From positions 806,001-870,000 of the forward strand of contig CP003809.1 of NCBI GenBank assembly GCA_000299095.1: DNA of 64,000 bases, given 5' to 3'. Every line of letters starts with the position of its first letter. Position 1 is the first letter of the stretch. The notes beneath the pieces were generated by a model. That model searched no databases, had not been told where the DNA came from, and saw only the letters and a list, made by a program, of their open reading frames with translations. The position numbers and the translations under genes were made by a program. Below are positions 51,912-61,349 of the stretch, in pieces. The stretch comes from an alpha proteobacterium HIMB5 (GTDB lineage: Bacteria; Pseudomonadota; Alphaproteobacteria; Pelagibacterales; Pelagibacteraceae).

Positions 51912-54064
51912 TAAGCTATTCCAAGAAGTTTCTTTTTTTGACCTACCCAAGTTCTAATTAGGTTATCAAAAATTAAACCAATGAATGCAACACAAATCCC
52001 AAGCGTTAAACCTTTTCCTCCACCTTGCTTATCAGATAAAGCTTTTAAAATATATTGACCTAAATCTTCAGTTCCAATGAATGCACCAATAATTACCATA
52101 AATAAAGCAAACACAATTGTTTGATTTAAACCTAACATGATGTGTGGAAAGGCTAATGGAAACTCAATTTTTGTTAATCTTTGAAATTTAGTTACACCTG
52201 ACATTGTTGCTGCATCATGTAAAGCAGGTGAAACTCCTCTTAATCCTTCAATTGTATATCTTGTTGCTGGTATTGTTGCATAAACTATTACCGCAATTAA
52301 AACCGATGTGTCTGTAATTCCAAATAACATCATAACTGGGATTAAATATACAAAAGATGGGAATGTTTGAAAAATATCACAGACACCCAACATAAAATTT
52401 GTAGAATGTTTGTTTTGAACACAGATAGTACCAACAATTAATCCTATTATCATTGATACTACTACACCAAAAGTTGCCATGTATGTAGTAACTAAAGCTC
52501 TATCCCACCATGGACTAAAAGCTATAAATAATGTTAAACCACCAACAACCATTGCAGATCTTACTCCACCAATAATGTAACCAGCACCTACAACTAAAAC
52601 TAAAGTTGCAACAGCAGGCATTCTTAAAAAGAGTGCTCTCATTGGCTGTAACACTTCTGTTATAAGCCACGTATTAAATGCTTTTATGTAAACAAAAAAA
52701 GTTTCAAAAATCCAATCTACACCTTTATTCCAAAATGCAGCTGTTGAAATACCTTTGTTATGTGGAATTTCATATAAATAATTAAAAGTATCTTTAAAAA
52801 TTAGAGTTCCAGAATATGCAAGTATCGATCCAATAATTACAGCTCCAATAAAAAATATAGAGTTCTTATATTTTTGATAAAAAGTTAAATTTCCAAAATA
52901 GTCTTCTTGTTTATTTGCCCAAGCTAATGACATTTTGTCTAGAAGAATTGCAATTAAACTGATACACAACCCTGCTTCTAAAGCTAAACCAATATTAAGT
53001 TGATTAAGAGCTAATAATAAATTCCAACCTAAGCCTTTCGCTCCAATAAAGGCTGCAATAACCGCCATTGAAAAACAAACCATAATCACTTGGTTAACTC
53101 CTATTAGAATATCTCTTCTTGCAGTTGGAATTAGAACTTTGGTCATCAACTGAAAGTTTGTACATCCACTCATTTTGCCTGCTTCAATTACTTCTGGCGG
53201 AACTGCTCTCAGTCCAAGCAGTGTTAAAAGTATCATAGGTGGTATTGCAACAACCATTGTGATTATAACTGCAGCATGATCCCCGATTCCAAATAATACC
53301 ATTGCAGGAACTAAGACTGCATATTGAGGCATTGTTTGCATAACTAGAAGAATTGGATAAAGAGCTTTTTCTACTCTTTTACTTTTGAAGGCCATAATTC
53401 CTAATGTTATTCCAAAAATAAAAGATAATGGTACAGCAACTAAAATGAACGACAAAGTTTGCATTGATGGTTTCCACTGACCAAAAATTGAAATGTAGAT
53501 CATTGTGAAAGCAGCAAAGATAGCTAATCCTTTACCACTTAACTTGTAACATAAAATCGTAACACCAGCTGCAACGATAGTCCAAGGTAAACCAGGTAAC
53601 TCTGCCCAAGGATTTGCGTCTATCCAGTCCCAACTAGTAAAAGAAACTATTGTCTCAACACCTCCTAATAAAAACTCTCTAAAAAATTCAATTAAGAATG
53701 TCATGAAAGAAGTTATATTCCTTGTAATTTGAAGAACAAGTGGACGAGTTTTGTATTCTTGAGTGTCTTCATTCCAAATTTCAATCGGCATCCACTCCTC
53801 AAGGAGAAAAAATAATCCATCATTAATCCAGATTGGCAACCAGCCTAGTAACGGGGGTAATCGCCAAAAATTATCAAAAGCATAATATCGGACTTCTTTT
53901 CCAAGAAAAAAATATACACTTTGATTGGGGTCTTTGACGAATTCTGCTTGACCTCTTATAAATTTATAAGTTTCAGGTACATCAATTGCAAAACATAAAC
54001 CAAAAAAAACTGCCAGTAAAAACAACCATTGAAATGTTTTTGGATGTTTTTTTAATAGCTCCAT
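51911..54064 (-). CDS. tmoV: TMAO ABC transporter permease TmoV (two fused halves)
   Basis: 717 residues with two permease modules of the quaternary-ammonium (ProW/OpuAB) type. The EAA loops are PEVIEAGKMSGCTNFQLMTK and the similar HDAATMSGVTKFQRLTKIEF. The first 100 residues contain a charged membrane-anchored extension. Forms the channel of an importer with TmoW and TmoX. TMAO as cargo is inferred from linkage to tdm and tmm; a betaine importer of the same family would look alike. It starts 10 bases after tmoW and its stop overlaps the glpK start. Confidence 0.85.
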   Translation of the reverse strand: MELLKKHPKTFQWLFLLAVFFGLCFAIDVPETYKFIRGQAEFVKDPNQSVYFFLGKEVRYYAFDNFWRLPPLLGWLPIWINDGLFFLLEEWMPIEIWNEDTQEYKTRPLVLQITRNITSFMTFLIEFFREFLLGGVETIVSFTSWDWIDANPWAELPGLPWTIVAAGVTILCYKLSGKGLAIFAAFTMIYISIFGQWKPSMQTLSFILVAVPLSFIFGITLGIMAFKSKRVEKALYPILLVMQTMPQYAVLVPAMVLFGIGDHAAVIITMVVAIPPMILLTLLGLRAVPPEVIEAGKMSGCTNFQLMTKVLIPTARRDILIGVNQVIMVCFSMAVIAAFIGAKGLGWNLLLALNQLNIGLALEAGLCISLIAILLDKMSLAWANKQEDYFGNLTFYQKYKNSIFFIGAVIIGSILAYSGTLIFKDTFNYLYEIPHNKGISTAAFWNKGVDWIFETFFVYIKAFNTWLITEVLQPMRALFLRMPAVATLVLVVGAGYIIGGVRSAMVVGGLTLFIAFSPWWDRALVTTYMATFGVVVSMIIGLIVGTICVQNKHSTNFMLGVCDIFQTFPSFVYLIPVMMLFGITDTSVLIAVIVYATIPATRYTIEGLRGVSPALHDAATMSGVTKFQRLTKIEFPLAFPHIMLGLNQTIVFALFMVIIGAFIGTEDLGQYILKALSDKQGGGKGLTLGICVAFIGLIFDNLIRTWVGQKKKLLGIA

Positions 54065-54074
54065 AAATTATAGT

Positions 54075-55097
54075 TTATTTTTTTCCTCCAAAAACAGTAT
54101 CAATAATTTTAGAAGGTTTAATTGAACCAATGATCTTGTTATTTTCGTCTGTAACTCCTACAATACTTTCTTGAGTTAAAATTTTTTCCGCAACATCCTC
54201 TATAATATCATTTTTTGAAACCTTAATGCTTCCCAAAGCATCAGTATTTTGTTTATCCATAACATCTTCTATTTTTAAAACTTTTTCTCTTGGAACTTCT
54301 TCAGTGAATTTTCGAACATATTCAGTAGCAGGATTTAAAACTATGTTTGCTGGCGTATCTAATTGTTCAATTATACCATCTTTCATAATTGCAATTCTAT
54401 CTGCAAGTTTTAAGGCTTCATCAAAATCATGTGTAATAAACATAATTGTTTTTTGAAGTTTTTCTTGAAGTCTTAAAAATTCATCTTGCATTTCTTTTCT
54501 GATAAGTGGGTCTAGTGCTGAAAAAGGTTCATCTAGAAACCATATATCAGGTTCTACTGCTAGTGATCTTGCAATTCCAACTCTTTGTTGCTGACCGCCA
54601 GAGAGTTCTCTTGGAAAGTAATTTTCTCTACCCTCAAGACCAACTAATTTTACCATGTCTAATGCTTTATTAATACTTTCTTCAGTTTTAATACCTTTGA
54701 TCTGAAGAGGAAAAGCAATGTTTTCAATAACTGTTTTGTGAGGTAACAGAGCAAAACTTTGAAACACCATACCCATTTTATTTCGTCTCAATTCAATTAA
54801 ATCCTTATCTTTTAAAGATAATAAATCCTGTCCTTCTATAAAAACTTTTCCAGCTGTAGCATCAGTTAATCTTGAAATGCATCTTAATAAAGTAGATTTA
54901 CCGGAACCTGATAAACCCATAACAACTAACATTTCGCCTTTCGCAACCTCAAAGGAGGCATTGTTAACACCAACTATACATCCATTTTCTTGAAAAGTTT
55001 TTGCATCTACATTGCCGTCAGCTTTTTCAAGCATCTCTTTGGCATTAGCACCAAAAATTTTGTAAACACTTTCACATTTTATTACTGCTTCAGACAT
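54075..55097 (-). CDS. tmoW: TMAO ABC transporter ATPase TmoW
   Basis: 340 residues of the ProV/OpuAA kind. Walker A GLSGSGKST at 61-69, signature LSGGQQQR at 165-172, Walker B IWFLDEP near 185, and THDFDEAL with the switch His. The C-terminus (about 275-335) carries a CBS-type domain (IEDVMDKQ, VTDENNKIIGSI) used in this family for sensing ionic strength. Probable cytoplasmic motor of the TMAO importer. It begins the tmoW-tmoV-glpK run and lies 63 bases after an unknown membrane protein gene. Confidence 0.88.
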   Translation of the reverse strand: MSEAVIKCESVYKIFGANAKEMLEKADGNVDAKTFQENGCIVGVNNASFEVAKGEMLVVMGLSGSGKSTLLRCISRLTDATAGKVFIEGQDLLSLKDKDLIELRRNKMGMVFQSFALLPHKTVIENIAFPLQIKGIKTEESINKALDMVKLVGLEGRENYFPRELSGGQQQRVGIARSLAVEPDIWFLDEPFSALDPLIRKEMQDEFLRLQEKLQKTIMFITHDFDEALKLADRIAIMKDGIIEQLDTPANIVLNPATEYVRKFTEEVPREKVLKIEDVMDKQNTDALGSIKVSKNDIIEDVAEKILTQESIVGVTDENNKIIGSIKPSKIIDTVFGGKK

Positions 55098-55160
55098 AAA
55101 TTACTAATAGCCTACACAAAAAACTAAATAAAATAAACTGTATAAACTTTCTCAATCCTC

Positions 55161-55694
55161 CTAAAAATTTTTTATATAATAAACTCTGGTATCAATACCT
55201 GTACTTAAAAAACTTAATGCTTCCCCACTAACTGTAATTGATTCAATTGTACCATCATCTAGTGGTCCTTCTAGAGTAAAGCCAGCAAAACATTTATCGT
55301 TTTCCCATTTTACAAATGTTTCTTTAATCAAATTTCCGTTATTAGTATAAATTTGAAAAGCTTTATAATTAATTAAATTTGCTCCCATTACTGCACGTTG
55401 TGGAATTAATTTTGTTACTTTACATACTGACTCGTAAATTTCGTCAGTTAATCTATGATTTTCAGTACCATCATAAGCAACTAAAATTCCCGATGGAAGT
55501 TTTGAAATAACTTCGTTCAATTTTCTCTCTTGGGCAATTCTTTCCTCTTCTGCTTTCATCTTTGCAATAAGTTCATCACCACCACCAAAAATATTATTTA
55601 AAATTGTAAAAAATAAAATTACAACTACAGTGACAGTAATAAGACCAACAAATTGTTTTATATTATCAGGAAGAGTTTTAAATTTTTCAACCAT
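55161..55694 (-). CDS. Single-span membrane protein of unknown function
   Basis: 177 residues. One hydrophobic segment (about 15-38, FVGLITVTVVVILFFTIL), then a charged helical linker KMKAEEERIAQERKLNEV and a soluble domain with LTDEIYESVCKVTKLIP and GTIESITVSGEALSFLSTGI. Three bases separate it from the MORN-repeat gene. It lies inside the tmo region between tmoX and tmoW, but nothing in the sequence shows a transport role. Confidence 0.6.
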   Translation of the reverse strand: MVEKFKTLPDNIKQFVGLITVTVVVILFFTILNNIFGGGDELIAKMKAEEERIAQERKLNEVISKLPSGILVAYDGTENHRLTDEIYESVCKVTKLIPQRAVMGANLINYKAFQIYTNNGNLIKETFVKWENDKCFAGFTLEGPLDDGTIESITVSGEALSFLSTGIDTRVYYIKNF

Positions 55695-55697
55695 AAT

Positions 55698-56075
55698 TTA
55701 TTTTTGAAGCTCTCCGTTTTTCCAAACTCCAACTGTTTCTGTGCCATCAGGTAATGTGAATTTTCCTTCTCCATTCATAAAACCATTTTCCCAATTACCT
55801 TCATATTTTGAACCATCAGGAAACGTCAAAATACCTTGGCCGCTCCAAACGCTATTTTTAAATTCACCTTTATATATATAACCATTCGGCCATGTCTCTG
55901 TTCCTTGGCCATGTTTTTTTGTTGCTACCCACTCACCTTCATAGGTAGTCTTATCTGTATAGATCCATTTACCATAACCATTTTCACAATTTCCTTCTTT
56001 ACAGCCAGTGCTTCTTGCCAAAACCGACGTCGAAATTAACAAAGTAAAAATTAAAGTTAAAAATAAATTTTTCAT
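55698..56075 (-). CDS. Exported MORN-repeat protein
   Basis: 125 residues. A signal peptide (LFLTLIFTLLISTSVLA) is followed by about four MORN repeats: GKWIYTDKTTYEGEWV, GQGTETWPNGYIYKGEF, GQGILTFPDGSKYEGNWENG and GEGKFTLPDGTETVGVWKNG. Two cysteines (GCKEGNCENG) lie early in the mature part. MORN repeats usually mediate lipid or protein contact. It is an odd insertion between the TMAO-binding protein and ATPase genes, after the tmoX terminator, so it may have its own promoter. Confidence 0.75.
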   Translation of the reverse strand: MKNLFLTLIFTLLISTSVLARSTGCKEGNCENGYGKWIYTDKTTYEGEWVATKKHGQGTETWPNGYIYKGEFKNSVWSGQGILTFPDGSKYEGNWENGFMNGEGKFTLPDGTETVGVWKNGELQK

Positions 56076-56100
56076 TTCATTATCTTACATAAAATAATTA

Positions 56101-56136
56101 AAAAAAAATCTCCCCCAACTAAGTTGGGAGAGATTT
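56101..56136 (-). terminator. Hairpin terminator after tmoX
   Basis: On the minus strand a 15-base stem with one G-U pair (arms at 56106-56120 and 56122-56136) is followed by eight T residues. It lies 22 bases after the tmoX stop, which would let the binding protein be made in excess of TmoVW. Confidence 0.8.
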
Positions 56137-56158
56137 AAAAGTTTATTTTGATTTACCT

Positions 56159-57103
56159 TTATTTAGTAAATGGCTTCCAAACACTCTCATTATCAGCTAA
56201 CCATTTTTTAGCAGCATCTTCATGGGAAAGTTTGTCGATATCAACTAAAGATGCCATTGCACCAATGTGACTTGTTGAAAAAGACATTTTCTTAAATGCT
56301 GCAGCTGCTGCTGGATGAGTTTTTGGGAAATCTGCGTTAACAGCTTTCTTCAAGTAACCATCAGGAGAACCACATTTTCCATCACCACCATCTTCTGGTC
56401 TGCAACCAGCTGTGTATGGAGGGAAGTCGATAAACGTAAAACCAGCACCATCAGTAAAGTTTGGTGTCCAGTTGAAAATTATAGTTCCTCTACCTTCTTT
56501 TTCTGCGGCTGCTAATTCTGCCCATAATGCATCTGCACCACCAGCAAATTTAACAGTCCATAAATCACCTAATCCAAGAGCTTCTACTCTTTGAGGGATT
56601 AAGTCACCGTGCCAAGATTGTGGACCTTCTAACATTCTCCCTTTACCACCAGAGTCAGGTGTTACAAAGTTTTTTGCACAGTCAGGATTTTTTAAAGCAG
56701 TCCAGTCTGGAAGACCTGGGCATAGACCTTTTTCTGCAACCCAGTTTGGATAACCCATATCTTCAAGAGTTCTTGCTTCATGATCACCCCAGTCAAGGAT
56801 ACCACCTTTTTCGAGAGCTGTTGTAAATGATTTACCAAAAGCTGATTCCCATACTTCATGTGAGATTGTTACATCGCCAATTCTGATTGACTCGTAAACA
56901 GCTTGAGAGTCTGCTGGTACATATTTTACATTGTTACCCATAGACTCAAAAATACCACCGATTACATAAGCCATTACTACTTGTGAAGACCAGTTATGAG
57001 TTGGGATAACTATTGGTTTTTTACTATCTGCTGCATTAGATACTCCAGCAAAACTTACTAGAGAAATAACTAATGCCGATAGAATAGACATTAACTTTTT
57101 CAT
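56159..57103 (-). CDS. tmoX: TMAO-binding periplasmic protein TmoX
   Basis: 314 residues. Signal peptide with SILSALVISLVSFAGVSNA (cleavage near 24). Mature start AADSKKPIVIPTHNWSSQ. Aromatic and acidic residues expected in a quaternary-ammonium box are spread through HNWSSQVVMAYV, SHEVWESAFG and NWTPNFTDGAGFTF; two Cys pairs occur. Together with the downstream permease and ATPase it makes a TMAO (or betaine) importer. Strong Shine-Dalgarno AAGGAAAGGG before the ATG. Divergent from tdm, which encodes the first intracellular step for the cargo. Confidence 0.87.
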   Translation of the reverse strand: MKKLMSILSALVISLVSFAGVSNAADSKKPIVIPTHNWSSQVVMAYVIGGIFESMGNNVKYVPADSQAVYESIRIGDVTISHEVWESAFGKSFTTALEKGGILDWGDHEARTLEDMGYPNWVAEKGLCPGLPDWTALKNPDCAKNFVTPDSGGKGRMLEGPQSWHGDLIPQRVEALGLGDLWTVKFAGGADALWAELAAAEKEGRGTIIFNWTPNFTDGAGFTFIDFPPYTAGCRPEDGGDGKCGSPDGYLKKAVNADFPKTHPAAAAAFKKMSFSTSHIGAMASLVDIDKLSHEDAAKKWLADNESVWKPFTK

Positions 57104-57232
57104 TTTTTCCCTTTCCTTATTCCTAATTAAGAATATCTAACTATAAAATTAAACTACCTTCAACATTAATTATTTTTTTTATATATAAAAAATATAAACA
57201 AGTTATAATTATTATTAAAATATAAGTATTTC
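57104..57232. promoter_or_regulatory. Divergent tmoX/tdm control region
   Basis: 129 very AT-rich bases must hold both promoters. On the minus strand a TTGAAG followed after 18 bases by TAGATA is a possible tmoX promoter. Operators are not clear to me. It is the natural target for the winged-helix regulator encoded after tdm. Confidence 0.4.
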
Positions 57233-59569
57233 ATGAAAACGACTTTGGATGTTAAAGAGCCTGGACTAAATGTCCTACCTCCAGGAGTAGAAAGGCACGT
57301 CGTTAACGGTGGAGGGCTAACAGCTTTTCAATTGTTTCCTGACGATGAAGTTGAAATCATAAATAATGAAGGAAATCAAATTTGTGAAATAATTTGTTTT
57401 AATAAAGATGGTAAGTCAGAAGTCGGTATTCTTAATCTTAAAGAAAATTCAGATAAAAATTTTATAAGAGATATTTTAAATGGAAAAGATGAAACTATTC
57501 TAGCAACAAATTATCAATTAAAAAAAAGAAGCTTAAATATTACTCAATCAAAATCATCTATAGTCTTTGACAAAGATACTCCACCAGGTGAAAAAATTAA
57601 ATTAAAATCAAAAGATAAATGTTACGCAATTTTCTCCGCTCCAAGTGAAGATATGTTGGTAACAAACCAAAATCCTCCAAGTGAATTAACTATTTTTATT
57701 AAAAGAGCAAAAATTATAAATGATAAAGAACTGAATATAATTCCTGATCCAATATTTGAACCTTTGTATGAACAAAATATAGATAAAGAAACTTCTATTG
57801 CTTATGAGGTTAAAGAAGGTGATTATATTCAGGTAATTAGTCCAACAGGTAGACAATGTTCTGACTTTGTAGCTTTTGATACAAGAAAATTGAATAAAGG
57901 AATTGAAAAAGGTTTAGATTGGCAAACAACAAGAACCTTTATGGGAAATACATTTCCAGGCCCAGGATTATTTTCGAAATTTTATGATACAGATCATGAA
58001 CCATTAGTAGAGGTTATAAGAGATACTGTTGGAAAACATGATACTTTCAACTTAGCATGTACTTCAAAATATTATGAAGATGCAGGTTACTTTGGACATC
58101 CTAATTGTTCAGATAATTTATCAGAGTCCATGTCAAAGTATGGTGTTCAAAAACAAAAAGGATGGCATGCAATAAATTTATTTTTTAATACATCGGCTGC
58201 TGGATTAAATTCTGTTATATCAGATGAGTCTTATTCAAGGCCTGGCGATTATGTGATGTTTAGAGCCTTAAAAGATTTAACAATTGGTACTACGGCATGT
58301 CCAAGTGATATCGATGCATGTAATTCGTGGAATCCTACAGATATTTTTGTTAGAACTTACGATAAAAAAAAAGAATTTAGCAAATCTTTTGCATTTAGAA
58401 TGAAAACAGACTCTGAGAAAAAACTTACAAAAAATTCTGGCTTCTATGAAAGAACATCAAAACTAACAAGAAACTTTGTAGATGCTAGAGGTTTTTGGTT
58501 ACCTAATGATTATACAAAACATGGTCTAGTTAACGAATATAATGCTTGTAGAGAAAAAGCTGTTTTAATTGATTTATCATCTTTAAGAAAATTTGAAATT
58601 ATAGGACCTGATGCAGAAGAATTATGCAACTACACACTTACTAGAAATATTAAAAAATTATCTGTTGGACAAATTGTTTATTCTGCAATGTGCTACGAAA
58701 ATGGAATGATGTTTGATGATGGAACATTATTTAGATTAAGTGAAACTGGTTTTAGATGGATTTGTGGAGATGAGTATGCTGGTGAATGGTTAAAAGAAGT
58801 AGCCAAAAAGAAAAACTATAAAGTTATAATAAAAAATTCTACTGATCAGATTAGTAACGTTTCTGTGCAAGGGCCAATGAGTAGAGAAATTTTAAAAAAA
58901 ATAATTTTTACTCCACCTACTCAACCATCTATTGATGAACTTGGTTGGTTTAGATTTACAATATGTAGAGTTGAAGAATTGCAAGGTATCCCTTTAATTG
59001 TTTCAAGAACTGGTTACACAGGTGAACTAGGTTATGAAGTATGGTGTCATCCAAAACATGCTCCTGAAGTTTGGGATAAACTAATGGAGGCTGGAAAAGA
59101 ACATGGAATTATTCCTGCAGGCTTTGCTGCTTTAGATAAACTTAGAATAGAAGCAGGATTAATTTTATTCGGTGCTGAATTTGATGGTCAACAAGATCCA
59201 TTTGAAGCTGGTATAGGATTTGCTGTTCCATTAAAAACGAAAGAAGAAGATTTTATTGGAAAAGAAGAATTAAAGAAAAGAAAAGAAAACCCTCAAAAAA
59301 AACTTGTTGGTTTAGAATTAATTGGAAAAGAGCCTGCGGGACATGGTGATTGTGTTCACATTGGCAGATCACAAGTTGGAATTGTTACTAGCGGATGTTT
59401 ATCAACTACTTTAAATAAAAATGTTGCTTTGTGTAGAATCGATGCACAGTACTCAGAAATTGGAACTGAAGTAGAAATAGGAAAAATTGATGGTCATCAA
59501 AAAAGAATTTCAGCTAAAGTGGTTAGGTTTCCTTTTTATGATCCTGACAAAACAAGAGTAAGAGCGTAA
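57233..59569 (+). CDS. tdm: Trimethylamine N-oxide demethylase
   Basis: 778 residues. The N-terminal half (about 1-390) is a DUF1989 domain; Cys276 (LACTSKYY), Cys356 and Cys363 (TTACPSDIDACNSWN) are candidates for the zinc site of this family. The C-terminal half (about 410-775) is GcvT-like (RTGYTGELGYEVWCHP, EDFIGKEELKK). Tdm splits TMAO into dimethylamine and formaldehyde, which can be captured by tetrahydrofolate in the second domain. It is divergent from the importer gene tmoX and is followed directly by a winged-helix regulator. Confidence 0.93.
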   Translation: MKTTLDVKEPGLNVLPPGVERHVVNGGGLTAFQLFPDDEVEIINNEGNQICEIICFNKDGKSEVGILNLKENSDKNFIRDILNGKDETILATNYQLKKRSLNITQSKSSIVFDKDTPPGEKIKLKSKDKCYAIFSAPSEDMLVTNQNPPSELTIFIKRAKIINDKELNIIPDPIFEPLYEQNIDKETSIAYEVKEGDYIQVISPTGRQCSDFVAFDTRKLNKGIEKGLDWQTTRTFMGNTFPGPGLFSKFYDTDHEPLVEVIRDTVGKHDTFNLACTSKYYEDAGYFGHPNCSDNLSESMSKYGVQKQKGWHAINLFFNTSAAGLNSVISDESYSRPGDYVMFRALKDLTIGTTACPSDIDACNSWNPTDIFVRTYDKKKEFSKSFAFRMKTDSEKKLTKNSGFYERTSKLTRNFVDARGFWLPNDYTKHGLVNEYNACREKAVLIDLSSLRKFEIIGPDAEELCNYTLTRNIKKLSVGQIVYSAMCYENGMMFDDGTLFRLSETGFRWICGDEYAGEWLKEVAKKKNYKVIIKNSTDQISNVSVQGPMSREILKKIIFTPPTQPSIDELGWFRFTICRVEELQGIPLIVSRTGYTGELGYEVWCHPKHAPEVWDKLMEAGKEHGIIPAGFAALDKLRIEAGLILFGAEFDGQQDPFEAGIGFAVPLKTKEEDFIGKEELKKRKENPQKKLVGLELIGKEPAGHGDCVHIGRSQVGIVTSGCLSTTLNKNVALCRIDAQYSEIGTEVEIGKIDGHQKRISAKVVRFPFYDPDKTRVRA

Positions 59570-59573
59570 ATAA

Positions 59574-59924
59574 ATGCCAAAGTCATCAAAAGATCTTCTA
59601 GAGTTTTGGGAAGAGCAAATGAAACTTTCACATACATCTAGCAATTATTTTTTTAGAAAATCACCTTCTCATTATCATATGATGTTAATTGTAATGCATT
59701 CATATAAGAAGAGTGAGAATCTCTCGGTAGAAGAACTTAAAACAAGACTGTTTAAAACTTCTAGACCTAAGTCTGCTCTGATGATTAAAGAAGCGTGTGA
59801 GAAGAATTTCTTTAGTTTGGAAAAAAAAGGAAAAGACCATCGGAAAAAATATGTAGTGCCTACCCAAGGATTTATTGAGGAATTCAGTAATTATTTGACA
59901 ACTCTCAAAAGTCTTAGCTTCTAA
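59574..59924 (+). CDS. Small winged-helix (MarR/PadR-like) regulator
   Basis: 116 residues. A winged-helix fold is suggested by NLSVEELKTRLFKTSRPKSA and then EKKGKDHRKKYVVPTQGFIEEF, where the HRKKYVVPT wing is typical of MarR-type proteins. It starts four bases after the tdm stop and must be co-transcribed with it, so it is a candidate controller of tdm/tmoX. Ligand unknown. 99 AT-rich bases follow before the next gene. Confidence 0.72.
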   Translation: MPKSSKDLLEFWEEQMKLSHTSSNYFFRKSPSHYHMMLIVMHSYKKSENLSVEELKTRLFKTSRPKSALMIKEACEKNFFSLEKKGKDHRKKYVVPTQGFIEEFSNYLTTLKSLSF

Positions 59925-60023
59925 AATTTATCAACAATTAATAGTTGCAGATCTAAAACTTCTAAAAATTATATATAAAAAATAATATATTCTTTTGTTT
60001 TACAAAAAAATATGGTTTGAATT

Positions 60024-61349
60024 ATGTCTATACCTTCAAAAGCAAAAGTTGTTATCATTGGTGGTGGTATTCATGGATTGAGTACTGCTTGGAAATTATC
60101 TGAAACTTATAAAAACCCTGGCGATATAGTTGTTCTTGAGAAAAAAGATACAGCAGCAGGTGCTAGTGGAATTGCATGTGGAGTTGTTAGAAATAACTAT
60201 TTCCAACCTGCAATGAGAGAATTAATGGCTCACTCAGTGGAAGTTTGGGAGAGTGATCCTAAAGCATTTAAATACAATGCTGTTGGTTACTTACAAATAT
60301 CACCAGAAGTAATGCATGCGGATGTTGCAACAATTTACGAACAACAAAAAGCTATTGGATATGAATCTGAATTTATTGAAGGTGAAAAAGATTGTATGAA
60401 GTACATGAAAGGCATGTTTGATGACTGGCAAGCGCAAGGTATTACGTCTGTACTTCATGAAAAAAAAGGTGGATACGCATTCAACAAAGATTCAATTAAA
60501 GCACTAGAAAACAAATCAACTTCTAACGGTGTTCAGGTTATTAAAGGCGTAACAGTCAATGGTTTCAAAAGAGGTAGCAATAGTAAAGCTGTTACAGGAG
60601 TAGAAACTGACAAAGGTGTTATTGATTGTGAACAAGTAGTAATTGGTGCTGGCCCTTGGGCAAGAGATTTTTGGAACATGTTAGAACTTCCAAAAACAGC
60701 AAATATTAAAGGCAAAGATGGTAAAATGCACACAACTGATATGTGGACATACTGGATGTTACAAGAGGGTGTTATAGGTGTTGAGCCAGATTTTTTAAAA
60801 ATGAATAATGGTGAACAGCCACCGGTAATACACGTTGACAGTACTGCACCTTTATATTCAGATAAAACAAAAAAATTAATAACAGATAAAATTTGGGGAA
60901 TTTATTACAAACCAGATATTGAAGGTCTAGGCGTTCAAGGTGGAACTTCTCCTTACATAGTTGACAAACATTTTGATCAAGTAAATGTTGACCCTTACGG
61001 AATAGAGTCGCCAGAGTACCAAACTACTGAAGCATTTAATGAAATGTGGTGCTCTGCATTAGCTCATTGTCAAAAAAGATTTGAAGGTAAATCTCATCTT
61101 TATAGAAAAGGGCCATCTGGTGGACTAGGATGTATGACACCAGACTCTTTTCCAATCTTTGATAGGTTTTTAGAAAATGTATATTTAATTGCTGATGCTA
61201 ACCATGGATATAAAATGATAGGAGTTGGTGAGCTAGTTGCAAAAGAAATTTTAGGGCAAGAAAGTGAATTGTTAAAACCGTTTAGATTCAACCGGTACGA
61301 GAAGGGTGAACTTCACCCTACTTCTAACAGTCCGTTCCCTTGGAGCTAA
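60024..61349 (+). CDS. FAD-dependent DAO-family oxidoreductase (methylamine locus)
   Basis: 441 residues. KVVIIGGGIHGLSTAWKLSE binds FAD, with GASGIACGVVRNNYFQPAM after it and NHGYKMIGVGELVAKEIL at the C-terminus, as in sarcosine-oxidase-beta-like or glycine-oxidase-like enzymes. It is not followed by small Sox-type subunits. Placed between the tdm regulator and gmaS, an N-methyl amine or N-methylglutamate substrate is plausible; no direct evidence distinguishes it from other amine oxidases. A single gene, not fused to a GcvT domain. Confidence 0.8.
   Translation: MSIPSKAKVVIIGGGIHGLSTAWKLSETYKNPGDIVVLEKKDTAAGASGIACGVVRNNYFQPAMRELMAHSVEVWESDPKAFKYNAVGYLQISPEVMHADVATIYEQQKAIGYESEFIEGEKDCMKYMKGMFDDWQAQGITSVLHEKKGGYAFNKDSIKALENKSTSNGVQVIKGVTVNGFKRGSNSKAVTGVETDKGVIDCEQVVIGAGPWARDFWNMLELPKTANIKGKDGKMHTTDMWTYWMLQEGVIGVEPDFLKMNNGEQPPVIHVDSTAPLYSDKTKKLITDKIWGIYYKPDIEGLGVQGGTSPYIVDKHFDQVNVDPYGIESPEYQTTEAFNEMWCSALAHCQKRFEGKSHLYRKGPSGGLGCMTPDSFPIFDRFLENVYLIADANHGYKMIGVGELVAKEILGQESELLKPFRFNRYEKGELHPTSNSPFPWS

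Noticed and set aside
50430-51950. Longer glpK start at 51950
   Set aside because: It adds 13 residues unlike the family N-terminus and overlaps tmoV by 40 bases; Met at 51911 fits the conserved start and gives a tight TAATG junction.
51911-57103. Labelling the transporter as a ProXVW/OpuA glycine betaine importer
   Set aside because: The fold is the same, but divergence from tdm and closeness to tmm favour TMAO as cargo. Betaine remains possible.
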